A stretch of 8,512 nt of DNA from Oscillospiraceae bacterium (GCA_902789835.1 CADAPN010000079.1:1-8512); one strand, 5' to 3'; shown: positions 1 to 6,563, counted from the stretch's first letter. Program-made: numbers and translations. The notes: generated by a model from the sequence alone, not told the origin.

Positions 1-827
1 GCGCCGCAGGTCACCAGCTTGGCGCCGTCCTTCAGAAGGGCCAGGGTTCCGACGGCATTTTCCGCATCGGCATTCCCCGGTACAGCAAAAACATCCTTTC
101 CCTGGTCCACCGCGTCGTTTACAAACAGGCGGGTGCCGCTCTTCTCCGGAGCCTCCACCACCACAACGCCGTCGGAGATTCCGGCCGCAATGCGGTTTCG
201 CTCCCGGAAGAAATGCCTGCTGCTCTCTTTACCCGGTGGATACTCGCTGATCAGGGCGCCATCGCGGAGCAGGTCCCTGCCGATCTCCATCCGGCACAGC
301 TCATGCGGCGTTCCCAGCACGCCGATACAGGGCTTATCCGCCCGCAGCGCCCCTCTGGCCGCGGCTTCATCCACGCCGGACGTCAGCAGGCTCACCACCG
401 TGCCGCCGCAGCGGGAAATCTCATAAGCCAGCCGCTCGCCCATTTTCACACCGTAGGGGCTTGCTTTGCGCGTCCCGATCACCGAGATCACCGGCAACAG
501 GTCGATCGGTGGGAGCACGCCTTTCACATAAAGGACGGCGGGCGGCACCGCGATCTGGCGAAGCCGCTCCGGAAACTCCGGCGCATCATAAGGGAGGGCG
601 GAAATCTCCTGCTCCTCGCAGTGTTCCAGGACCTCATCCGCCCCCGTCAGAGAGCGGGCTTCCAAGAGCTCCGCCTCCTGGGGCGAAATGCCCCTTTTCT
701 TCCGAAAGCTGCCTTCCTTCGAATGAAATGCCGCTTCCGCGCTCTCAAACATCCGCATCACCGCGGCGCGTGCCTTCGGACTGATATTCAGTTGTGAAAG
801 CCAGACCCAGTACCGGATGTTCTCCAT
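1..827 (-). CDS. dprA: DNA-processing protein DprA (Smf), C-terminal end beyond the window
   Basis: DprA binds incoming single-stranded DNA during natural transformation and loads RecA on it; it is cytoplasmic. The first 275 residues are visible and free of stops; the rest lies past the left edge. An N-terminal helical region (about 1-75, opening MENIRYWVWLSQL) is followed by the Rossmann-like DprA core. Its landmarks are YDAPEFPERL at 80-89, PPAVLYVKG at 95-103, ISVIGTRKASPYG at 114-126, LISEYPPGKESS at 192-203, RERNRIAAGISDG at 208-220, VVVVEAPEKSG at 221-231 and DVFAVPGN at 245-252. The loop usually written SGLARGID is here SLLTSGVDEAAARGAL (146-161), an unusual version. The ATG at 825-827 is supported by a GGAGG eight bases upstream, which sits inside the last codons of the preceding methyltransferase gene, three bases away, so the two are probably translationally coupled. 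Whether a C-terminal winged-helix domain follows cannot be seen. The identification is firm. Confidence 0.93.
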   Translation of the reverse strand, partial: MENIRYWVWLSQLNISPKARAAVMRMFESAEAAFHSKEGSFRKKRGISPQEAELLEARSLTGADEVLEHCEEQEISALPYDAPEFPERLRQIAVPPAVLYVKGVLPPIDLLPVISVIGTRKASPYGVKMGERLAYEISRCGGTVVSLLTSGVDEAAARGALRADKPCIGVLGTPHELCRMEIGRDLLRDGALISEYPPGKESSRHFFRERNRIAAGISDGVVVVEAPEKSGTRLFVNDAVDQGKDVFAVPGNADAENAVGTLALLKDGAKLVTCG

Positions 828-830
828 CTT

Positions 831-1589
831 TTATGCCTCCTGACGGCACATCTCCCACATGACGATCGCCGCGGCGATGCCCGCGTTCAGGGATTCCGCT
901 TCCCCGCTCATAGGGATGATCAGTTCTCCGTCGCACTGTCGGAGAAGGTCTTCGCTCAGGCCGTGGCCTTCACTTCCGATGGCAACCGCCGAGCGGTCCA
1001 AGTTGAGCTTGCGAAGGTCCTGTGCCCGCGGGCTCAGGGCGGCCCCGAAGAGCGGCAGCCCTTGGGCGCGGCAGGCTGCAACCGCATCCGCGCGCGTCAT
1101 CCGCAGCACGTTCTGCCGAAAGACGGCCCCCATGCTCGCCCGTACGGTTTTGGGGGCATACACGTCGGCACAGCCTTCCAGCAGGATCAGCGCGTCTATG
1201 TCAAACGCATCGGCAGTCCGTAGGATCGTCCCGACGTTTCCGGGATCCTGAATCTCCTCCAGCAGAAGCACTCGCTTCGGCTCGGAGAGCGCGGTCTCCG
1301 GCTTCATCCGGACGCTGAAAAGCGGTCCGGGAGAGTTCTTCATGGGAGAGATATAGTCAAACAGCTCTGATGAGGCCAAGTATTCCTTTTCAAACGTGCC
1401 GTATGCATCTGTTCGTCTGTCTCTCCAGACGACGTGGCACACCTCCGCGTCTGAGCGCAGGGCTTCCTGAAGGAGCTTTTCCCCGTCACAGAGATACAGT
1501 CCGTTTTCCCGTCTGAAATCGGCATCCCGTGCCAGTTCCCGGAAGAAACGGACCGGGGCGCTCTGTCTGCTTCGCAGTTCTTCCGTCAT
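831..1589 (-). CDS. SpoU/TrmH-family RNA 2'-O-methyltransferase
   Basis: A probable SAM-dependent methyltransferase that modifies a ribose 2'-OH in rRNA or tRNA; the target nucleotide cannot be deduced. The 252-residue protein has the usual two-part structure. Residues 1-95 form a substrate-binding domain (SRQSAPVRFFREL at 7-19, LYLCDGEKLLQEAL at 31-44). From about 105 onward is the SPOUT knot domain with all three signature motifs: motif 1 EIQDPGNVGTILRTADAF (112-129), motif 2 AIGSEGHGLS (203-212) and motif 3 IPMSGEAESLNAGIAAAI (225-242). The length is normal for the family. It starts four bases after the asnA stop with only a weak Shine-Dalgarno (GAGCGG), so it probably depends on translation of asnA. 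It resembles proteins annotated as TrmH or 23S rRNA methyltransferase RlmB-like; I leave the symbol empty because the substrate is not evident. Confidence 0.92.
   Translation of the reverse strand: MTEELRSRQSAPVRFFRELARDADFRRENGLYLCDGEKLLQEALRSDAEVCHVVWRDRRTDAYGTFEKEYLASSELFDYISPMKNSPGPLFSVRMKPETALSEPKRVLLLEEIQDPGNVGTILRTADAFDIDALILLEGCADVYAPKTVRASMGAVFRQNVLRMTRADAVAACRAQGLPLFGAALSPRAQDLRKLNLDRSAVAIGSEGHGLSEDLLRQCDGELIIPMSGEAESLNAGIAAAIVMWEMCRQEA
836..840 (-). promoter_or_regulatory. Shine-Dalgarno site of dprA inside the end of the methyltransferase gene
   Basis: On the minus strand GGAGG lies eight bases before the dprA ATG and overlaps the Gln-Glu codons just before the stop of the upstream gene. 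This arrangement fixes the dprA start and suggests translational coupling. Confidence 0.75.
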
Positions 1590-1593
1590 CCGC

Positions 1594-2610
1594 TCAGAGC
1601 AGCGCTACGCCGCGTTCTTCGCAGAGCTTTACGGTCTGATCGTCCCAGATCGACGCTTGCACCTCTCCGATGTGGGCCTTTCCCAGAAGGAGCATGGATA
1701 CGCGGGACTGACCGATGCCGCCGCCGATGGTCAGGGGAAGCTCTCCGTTCAGAAGCATTCTGTGATACGGGAGTGCTCTGCGCTCGTCGCAGCCGGCAAG
1801 ACGCAGCTGGCGGTCCATCGACTCCGGATCCACGCGGATTCCCATGGAAGAGATCTCCATGGCGCAGTCCAGAACATCGTCATAGAAGAAGATGTCCCCG
1901 TTGAGGTCCCAGTCGTCATAGTCCGGGGCGCGTCCGTCATGGCGCTGTCCGGAGCGGAGCTTGCCGCCGATGCCCATGATAAAGGCGGTGCGGTGTTCCT
2001 TGACCCAGGTGTTCTCCCTCTGTTTCGGCGTCAGATCGGGATAGAGATCCTCCAGTTCCTGGGTGGTCACGAAGGAGACATCTCTCTTAAGTTTGCCGAG
2101 CACCTGCAGCTGGGGGTAGATTGATTCGATGGTATCCTGGGTATCACAGATGGCGCTTACAATGTCCATGACCGTGAGCTTCAGATAATCGGTATTCCGG
2201 TTTTCGGGGAGAATCACTTTCTCCCAGTCCCACTGGTCCACATAGACCGAGTGGAGGTTGTCAAGTTCGTCTTCATCGCGGCGGATGGCGTTCATGTCAG
2301 TATAAAGGCCCTTTCCGGGGAAGAAGCCGTAGCGCTTCAGGGCAAGGCGCTTCCACTTGGCCAGGGACTGGACGACCTGGGCCTTGTGGTCGGGCGCATG
2401 CAGGATGTCAAAGCTGACCGGACGTTCATAGCCGTTGAGATTGTCGTTCAGACCGGAGTTCTCCTCCACAAACAGCGGAGCGGAGACCCGGTAGAGGTTC
2501 AGCAGCGCACCCAGCCGGTCTTCAAAGAGCCGGTGGATCAGGCTGATGGCTTTCTGGGTATCATACATGCCGAGGATGCTTTTATAGCCTTCGGGAATAT
2601 AGACTTTCAT
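1594..2610 (-). CDS. asnA: Aspartate-ammonia ligase (ammonia-dependent asparagine synthetase)
   Basis: AsnA makes asparagine from aspartate and free ammonia with ATP going to AMP and PPi, through a beta-aspartyl-adenylate. It is a cytoplasmic homodimer built on a class II aminoacyl-tRNA-synthetase fold. The 338 residues match the usual size of about 330. Conserved blocks are DNLNGYERPVSFD (56-68), VVQSLAKWKRLAL (79-91), GLYTDMNAIRRDEDELDNLH (101-120), SVYVDQWDWEKV (121-132), GIGGKLRSGQRHDGRAPDYD (213-232), ISSMGIRVD (253-261) and the ATP-binding motif TIGGGIGQSRVSMLLL (294-309). Compared with E. coli AsnA as I remember it, Asp46, Arg100 and Gln116 correspond to Asp56, Arg110 and Gln126, so the enzyme looks active. 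An AAGGA sits 11 bases before the ATG, just past the stop of the DUF4364 gene, 17 bases upstream. No T-box leader or separate promoter is visible; expression appears to come from the operon. Confidence 0.97.
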   Translation of the reverse strand: MKVYIPEGYKSILGMYDTQKAISLIHRLFEDRLGALLNLYRVSAPLFVEENSGLNDNLNGYERPVSFDILHAPDHKAQVVQSLAKWKRLALKRYGFFPGKGLYTDMNAIRRDEDELDNLHSVYVDQWDWEKVILPENRNTDYLKLTVMDIVSAICDTQDTIESIYPQLQVLGKLKRDVSFVTTQELEDLYPDLTPKQRENTWVKEHRTAFIMGIGGKLRSGQRHDGRAPDYDDWDLNGDIFFYDDVLDCAMEISSMGIRVDPESMDRQLRLAGCDERRALPYHRMLLNGELPLTIGGGIGQSRVSMLLLGKAHIGEVQASIWDDQTVKLCEERGVALL

Positions 2611-2627
2611 ATGCTTCCGGTTCCTTT

Positions 2628-3143
2628 TTATTCACTGAGAACAGCGATGATTTTTTGATAGGTTTCTTCGGCATTGCGCCGAAACTTTTTTTCAATGAGC
2701 TCGGCCTGCTCCTCATCCGCGCACAGAATGCGCAGGTGCAGAATGTCGCTGATGCCGTCGTTCAGCACCAGTTCCGCCGTGCAGCCGGCCTCGTTGGAGC
2801 TGTGCTGCACGGTGATGCAGTTGTTGCGGCTGATTACCGCCGCCTCCGCCTCGGCCGCCTTCTCCGCGTGCATTCTCACGCTGTAGGGCAGACTGGTGTC
2901 CAGCGTCTCCGCCGTCTGCCTGCCGCGGGGCGTAATGCTGCAGAACCCGTCCTCCAGGGTCAGCTGACCGCTTTCCTTCAGTTCGTCCAGGCAGATGGTG
3001 AAGTCGAAGTAATTCACCACGCCGTCCTCCTGGCAGATCTGCATCAGGCGCTCCGTTTCGATCTCTCCCGGGAGCCTGCGCAGAATGAACAGGATCAGGA
3101 TCTTCAGGTCAAGGGGGCTGAATACGTATCCGATTTCGTCCAT
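2628..3143 (-). CDS. DUF4364-family winged-helix protein
   Basis: A 171-residue protein that I assign to the DUF4364 family found in Clostridia; its function is unknown, and it may be a DNA-binding regulator. Residues 8-75 look like a winged helix: FSPLDLKILILFILRRL (8-24) as first helix, a helix around ERLMQICQED (31-40), a recognition-type helix around YFDFTICLDELKESG (45-59) and a beta hairpin LTLEDGFCSITPRG (61-74). The remainder (85-171) is mixed alpha/beta with a long C-terminal helix from about 143 to 168. It has no signal peptide, membrane segment or recognisable catalytic motif. The start is 10 bases after the stop of the beta-helix gene, with no good Shine-Dalgarno, so translation may be coupled. 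Family assignment rests on overall pattern and length rather than on a unique motif. Confidence 0.8.
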   Translation of the reverse strand: MDEIGYVFSPLDLKILILFILRRLPGEIETERLMQICQEDGVVNYFDFTICLDELKESGQLTLEDGFCSITPRGRQTAETLDTSLPYSVRMHAEKAAEAEAAVISRNNCITVQHSSNEAGCTAELVLNDGISDILHLRILCADEEQAELIEKKFRRNAEETYQKIIAVLSE

Positions 3144-3153
3144 GGATGCCGCT

Positions 3154-3813
3154 TCAGTTCTTCAGGACGATGTCGACCTTGTCCTTGTAGATGCTGTTGG
3201 CGGGGATTACGCCGCGCACACAGGAGGTCGGATAGATGTTGCTGCAGCGGCCTACCACGGTTCCCGGATTCAGCACGCTGTTGCAGCCCACCTCGACAAA
3301 GTCGCCCAGAATCGCGCCGAACTTTTTGCGTCCGGTCTCAATGAACGCCCCGGGCTGCTTTACCACAACAAGGGTCTTGTCGCTCTTGACGTTGCTGGTG
3401 ATGGATCCCGCGCCCATGTGGGCCTTGTAGCCGAGCACCGAGTCACCGACATAATTATAATGAGGGGTCTGGACGTTATCAAAAAGAACCACGTTCTTCA
3501 GTTCACAGGAGTTGCCGACCACCGCGTTTTTGCCGACGATGGCGCTACCGCGGATAAAGGCGCAGTGCCGGATCTCGGCGCCGTGGTCGATGATGCAGGG
3601 TGCCCCAATGTAGGCCGAGGGAAACACCTTCGCGTCGTTTGCGATCCAGATTCCCTCCGCCGGATGGGCATATTCGTCCGCCGGCAGGTTCTCCCCAAGC
3701 TTCAGGATGAAGTCCTTGATCTCGTCCAGGACTTCCCAGGGATAGGTCTTGCCTTCAAACAGGTCGGCCGCAATGGTCTTACTCAGATCAAGCAGTTCGT
3801 CGATGGTAACCAT
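3154..3813 (-). CDS. Stand-alone left-handed beta-helix protein resembling the GlmU acetyltransferase domain
   Basis: The 219-residue protein has a short helical N-terminus (1-42, with KTIAADLFEGKTYPWEVLDE at 12-31), then hexapeptide repeats from about 54 to 205 typical of a left-handed beta-helix acyltransferase, which normally works as a trimer. The stretch TPHYNYVGDSVLG (116-128) followed by MGAGSITSN (133-141) closely matches the acetyltransferase active-site region of GlmU. The catalytic His363 and Tyr366 of E. coli GlmU correspond to His118 and Tyr121. The nucleotidyltransferase half of GlmU, with its LxAGxGTRM loop, is absent. Related proteins are often called UDP-N-acetylglucosamine pyrophosphorylase, a label this architecture does not support. 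It follows glmM by 27 bases (AGGAG 11 bases before the ATG), which suggests a role in amino-sugar activation, perhaps acetylating glucosamine-1-phosphate. The acceptor is inferred from context only. Confidence 0.85.
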   Translation of the reverse strand: MVTIDELLDLSKTIAADLFEGKTYPWEVLDEIKDFILKLGENLPADEYAHPAEGIWIANDAKVFPSAYIGAPCIIDHGAEIRHCAFIRGSAIVGKNAVVGNSCELKNVVLFDNVQTPHYNYVGDSVLGYKAHMGAGSITSNVKSDKTLVVVKQPGAFIETGRKKFGAILGDFVEVGCNSVLNPGTVVGRCSNIYPTSCVRGVIPANSIYKDKVDIVLKN

Positions 3814-3840
3814 AGTCGTTTCTTCTCCTCTCCCGGATGC

Positions 3841-5190
3841 TTATTTCACGCGGATCAGATGGCCGGCATCCTTCATGGCCGCGATAATCTGATCGACCTT
3901 TTCTTCGCAGAGCTCCTGCGTTCCGGCTTCCACCATCACGCGCAGCAGCGGCTCGGTCCCGGATTTGCGCAGGACAACACGTCCTTCGGTGCCGAGTTCT
4001 TCCTCTACTTTTTTCACTTCCGCCTGGACCGCCGCATCCGCGAGCGTGCCGTCCTTGTCGTCGACGACGACGTTCTTGAGCTTCTGGGGGTACATTTTCA
4101 TGCCCTCGGTGAGCTTGGAGAGAGGAAGCTTTGTCTCGCACATGGCTTCCATCACCTTGATGGCCGTAAGCACGCCGTCACCGGTGGTGGCGTAGCGGGC
4201 AAAAATGATGTGCCCGGACTGCTCGCCGCCGATCAGGTGGCCGTTCTTCTTCATGTTCTCGGCGACATACTTGTCTCCGACCGCGGTCTTTTCATAGCCG
4301 ATGCCCAGCTCATCCAGCGCCTTGTAAAGGCCCATGTTGGACATAATCGTCGTGACGACCTTGGAGCTTCCGAACATGCCGCGCTCCTGCAGATACTTTG
4401 CCGAGAGGTAGAGAATATGATCGCCGTTGCAGATGTTCCCCTTCTCGTCCACCGCCAGGCAGCGGTCGGCGTCTCCGTCAAAGGCAAAGCCGACATCCAG
4501 CTTGTTTTCCAGCACGTATTTCTGAAGCTGCTCAATATGGGTCGAACCGCAGTCGACATTGATGTTCAGGCCGTCCGGATGATTGGAGATCACATAGGTA
4601 TCGGCGCCGAGGGCGTCGAAGACGCTCTTGGCCATCATCCAGGTGCTTCCGTTGGCGCAGTCCAGTCCGACGCGCTTGCCCTTATAGGAGCGTGTCGCGA
4701 GGGAGATCAGGTAGCCGAGGTAGCGGTTGCGGCCCGCGGCATAGTCGATGGTCTGGCCGATGTCGGCGCCCTGGGCATAGGGAAGCTGCTCATCGCTGTC
4801 GAGGTAGGCCTCAATGCCGTCGAGAAGGCTCTCTTCCATCTTGTCGCCGTCGGAGTTGATGAGCTTGATTCCGTTGTCATAATAGGGATTGTGGCTGGCG
4901 GAGATCATGATGCCGCAGTCAAAGTCGTCCGCCCGCGTGATATAGGATACGCTCGGCGTGCTGGTGACATGCAGCAGATATGCATCTGCGCCCGAGGCGG
5001 TCAGGCCGGCACAGAGCGCGGATTCGAACATATAGCTGGAGCGGCGGGTATCCTTGCCGATCACGACCTTGGCCTTGTGATCCTTCCCATAGTACCAGCC
5101 GAGATACCGGCCGATCCTGAAGGCGTGATCAACGGTCAGGTCCTTGTTCGCCTCTCCGCGAAATCCGTCAGTTCCGAAATACTTCCCCAT
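3841..5190 (-). CDS. glmM: Phosphoglucosamine mutase
   Basis: GlmM interconverts glucosamine-6-phosphate and glucosamine-1-phosphate on the way to UDP-GlcNAc for peptidoglycan, in the cytoplasm. The 449 residues match the usual length of about 448. All four phosphohexomutase landmarks are present: the phosphoserine loop GIMISASHNP (93-102, Ser99), the metal loop FDGDADR (237-243), the sugar-specificity loop GGEQSGH (321-327) and the phosphate-binding loop RKSGTEP (408-414). The N-terminus MGKYFGTDGFRGEANKDLT is classical, and AAGGA lies six bases before this ATG, so I start here. The frame stays open upstream to another ATG at 5299-5301, but that adds 37 residues foreign to GlmM that match the end of the neighbouring NagB-like protein. 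The gene sits downstream of the NagB-like gene and upstream of a GlmU-like protein, making an amino-sugar block. No convincing promoter is visible in the 137-base gap. Confidence 0.97.
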   Translation of the reverse strand: MGKYFGTDGFRGEANKDLTVDHAFRIGRYLGWYYGKDHKAKVVIGKDTRRSSYMFESALCAGLTASGADAYLLHVTSTPSVSYITRADDFDCGIMISASHNPYYDNGIKLINSDGDKMEESLLDGIEAYLDSDEQLPYAQGADIGQTIDYAAGRNRYLGYLISLATRSYKGKRVGLDCANGSTWMMAKSVFDALGADTYVISNHPDGLNINVDCGSTHIEQLQKYVLENKLDVGFAFDGDADRCLAVDEKGNICNGDHILYLSAKYLQERGMFGSSKVVTTIMSNMGLYKALDELGIGYEKTAVGDKYVAENMKKNGHLIGGEQSGHIIFARYATTGDGVLTAIKVMEAMCETKLPLSKLTEGMKMYPQKLKNVVVDDKDGTLADAAVQAEVKKVEEELGTEGRVVLRKSGTEPLLRVMVEAGTQELCEEKVDQIIAAMKDAGHLIRVK

Positions 5191-5196
5191 TTTGTT

Positions 5197-5201
5197 TCCT
5201 T
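5197..5201 (-). promoter_or_regulatory. Shine-Dalgarno site that fixes the glmM start
   Basis: On the minus strand AAGGA, in the context AGAAGGAAACAAA, precedes the ATG at 5188-5190 by six bases. The alternative upstream ATG at 5299-5301 has only GACGGA directly before it, so the shorter GlmM is favoured. Confidence 0.7.
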
Positions 5202-5241
5202 CTTTCTGAGATACGATTTTTTTACCATTACCGTGCAGCCA

Positions 5242-5319
5242 GCCCTCTTCTGTTTCGGAAAACACCGCCACATCGAAGGGTGCATGCACATATCCTGCCA
5301 TTCCGTCTGAGACGGGACG
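5242..5319 (-). pseudogene. Relic of a second copy of the NagB-like gene's 3' end
   Basis: Read on the minus strand in the frame that later becomes glmM, this stretch encodes APFDVAVFSETEEG, which matches LPFDVTVFADTEAG at residues 216-229 of the NagB-like protein just upstream. In the best block, 5242-5280 compared with 5340-5378, 30 of 39 bases are identical with no gaps, and many differences fall in third codon positions. Weaker gap-free similarity continues upstream to about 5319 (R..S...A shared with the paralogue). Nothing of the rest of the gene remains. The simplest reading is an old tandem duplication of which only the last 20-25 codons survived; the stop codon has also been lost, so the frame runs on into glmM. 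A chance match is unlikely given frame, gap-free alignment and adjacency. A maintained regulatory function for the DNA cannot be excluded. Confidence 0.6.
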
Positions 5320-5322
5320 GCA
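5296..5322 (-). other. Imperfect hairpin just after the NagB-like gene
   Basis: TGCC and GGCA form an outer stem, a symmetric 3x3 internal loop follows, then a five-pair stem CCGTC/GACGG closes on a three-base loop. It begins six bases after the NagB-like stop codon. On the minus strand it is not followed by a U-run, so it is not a standard Rho-independent terminator in the direction of the genes. It could affect mRNA processing or 3'-end stability within the operon. Confidence 0.35.
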
Positions 5323-5327
5323 TATTT

Positions 5328-6026
5328 TTACAGTTTTCTTCCCGCTTCCGTATCGGCAAACACCGTTACGTCAAAGGGCAGCTGCAGAAACGCCGCCGGA
5401 ATAATGCTGTCGTCCCGGGCATAGAGCATGTCAAACACCGCCTGGGCCTTCTCTTCACCCAGGGCAAGCACCAGGATTTTCTTTGCCTCCACCAGGGTAT
5501 GGATCCCCAGGGTGCAGGCTTTTTCCGGAACTGCCTCCGGTGTGCCGAACAGCCAGCTGTACTGTTCCCGGGTTTTGGCGGTGAGCTTCTGGATGCGGCA
5601 GCGGGTGTCATACTGCGTTGCCGGTTCGTTAAAGCCGATATGGGCATTCCGGCCGAGGCCCAGCACCGCGAGGTCCAGGCCGCCTGCTTCTGCGATTTCC
5701 GCATCGCAGTCCTTCAGGCTCTCCTCGGACAGCCAGAAGCAGTGCTCTTCCTTCAGGTCGGTCACCGCCAGCAGCTTATCCTCCGTCATCCGGCGGAGCG
5801 TCTTTCCCTCCGGGCCATCGAGAAACTCTGCCGTCTGAAAGAACTTCGCCTCAGACAGGCTGAGTTCTCCCTTGCGCACAAGTTCTCCGAGCTTCTCCCA
5901 GAGCGGGAGCATCGTTCTCCCCGCAGCCATGGTGATCACGGCATCCGGCTTCTCTTTCAGCACATCGCGGATGCTCTCCGCAGCACGTTCGATGATCGAT
6001 GCGCTGTCCGATACAAATGTTTTCAT
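5328..6026 (-). CDS. NagB-like glucosamine-6-phosphate deaminase/isomerase-fold protein with altered active site
   Basis: The protein has 232 residues and clear kinship to glucosamine-6-phosphate deaminase (NagB, usually 240-265 residues), which turns glucosamine-6-phosphate into fructose-6-phosphate and ammonia. The signature GLGRNAHIGFNEP (123-135) corresponds to GxGxDGHIAFNEP. His129 and Glu134 match E. coli His143 and Glu148, but the catalytic Asp141 is Asn127 and the next glycine is Ala128. The FNMDEY motif holding the proton-shuttling Asp72 is here FQTAEF (63-68), with Ala66 in place of the aspartate. The phosphate loop is AAGRTMLP (34-41) instead of PTGxTP. The C-terminal block LGEEKAQAVFDML, then LQLPFDVTVF, fits the family. 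The gene starts seven bases after nrdR with a weak AGAAGA. It may be a pseudoenzyme, a sugar-phosphate sensor or an enzyme with another chemistry. A 6-phosphogluconolactonase is less likely because of the FNEP motif. Confidence 0.85.
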   Translation of the reverse strand: MKTFVSDSASIIERAAESIRDVLKEKPDAVITMAAGRTMLPLWEKLGELVRKGELSLSEAKFFQTAEFLDGPEGKTLRRMTEDKLLAVTDLKEEHCFWLSEESLKDCDAEIAEAGGLDLAVLGLGRNAHIGFNEPATQYDTRCRIQKLTAKTREQYSWLFGTPEAVPEKACTLGIHTLVEAKKILVLALGEEKAQAVFDMLYARDDSIIPAAFLQLPFDVTVFADTEAGRKL

Positions 6027-6033
6027 TCTTCTG

Positions 6034-6492
6034 TCACTTCGTTTCCGTCAGGAGCTTGCTGAGCTCTTCCATAAAGGTGTTGATATCCTTGAAACTGCGA
6101 TATACGGAAGCAAAGCGGACATACGCCACTTCGTCCACTTCCTTCAGCCGTTTCATGACCATCTCGCCGATCTCGACCGTGCTGATCTCGCGGTCCAGCT
6201 TCCCCTGGAGTTCCTGTTCGATCTCATCGGCGATCGCCTCCAGCTTCTCCAGCGGAACCGGCCGTTTCTCGCAGGCACGGACCATGCCGTTGATGAGCTT
6301 TACACGGTCAAAAGACTGACGCAGGCCGTCTCTTTTCACGACCACCAGCGGCATCCGCTCGATGCTCTCATAGGTGGTAAAGCGCTTCTGACAGGAGAGG
6401 CACTCTCTGCGGCGACGGATCATGGTGTAGCCTTCCGCCGGGCGTGAATCAATCACCTTGCTCTCGGTATAACCGCAAAAAGGGCATTTCAT
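6034..6492 (-). CDS. nrdR: Transcriptional repressor NrdR
   Basis: NrdR represses ribonucleotide reductase genes, sensing dATP and ATP to balance deoxyribonucleotide supply. The 152 residues are the normal length. The N-terminal zinc ribbon is MKCPFCG with Cys3 and Cys6, then [17 protein letters not shown] with Cys31 and Cys34. The ATP-cone domain follows, from about 49 to 139 ([20 protein letters not shown] at 50-69, [17 protein letters not shown] at 121-137). No ribonucleotide reductase gene is in the window, so its targets are elsewhere. It is the first gene after the promoter at 6564-6593. The Shine-Dalgarno is modest (AAGGA 12 bases upstream, or GGAA about seven bases upstream). I could not pick out a clear NrdR box between promoter and start. 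It leads a set of genes unrelated to nucleotide reduction, so its location probably reflects shared growth-related expression. Confidence 0.97.
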   Translation of the reverse strand: MKCPFCGYTESKVIDSRPAEGYTMIRRRRECLSCQKRFTTYESIERMPLVVVKRDGLRQSFDRVKLINGMVRACEKRPVPLEKLEAIADEIEQELQGKLDREISTVEIGEMVMKRLKEVDEVAYVRFASVYRSFKDINTFMEELSKLLTETK

Positions 6493-6563
6493 ATGCTTAT
6501 TCCGTCCTTCCGTCCATCATTCATTAAAATTGAAAAACACTTCCTCTATTTTCACAGCCAATC

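Noticed and set aside
2611..2627. T-box or other amino-acid-responsive leader before asnA
   Set aside because: Only 17 bases separate it from the upstream gene, leaving no room for a leader.
1594..2658. Plus-strand open frames opposite asnA
   Set aside because: Shadows of AsnA, whose conserved motifs cover the full length on the minus strand.
3085..5310. Long plus-strand open frame of 741 codons running opposite glmM and the beta-helix gene
   Set aside because: It lies antisense to two clearly recognised genes and has no family motifs or ribosome binding site; GC-rich codon bias on the minus strand explains the open frame.
5191..5327. Separate promoter or riboswitch/glmS-type ribozyme before glmM
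   Set aside because: No -35/-10 pair with acceptable spacing was found, and most of the gap is accounted for by the NagB-like remnant and the glmM ribosome binding site.
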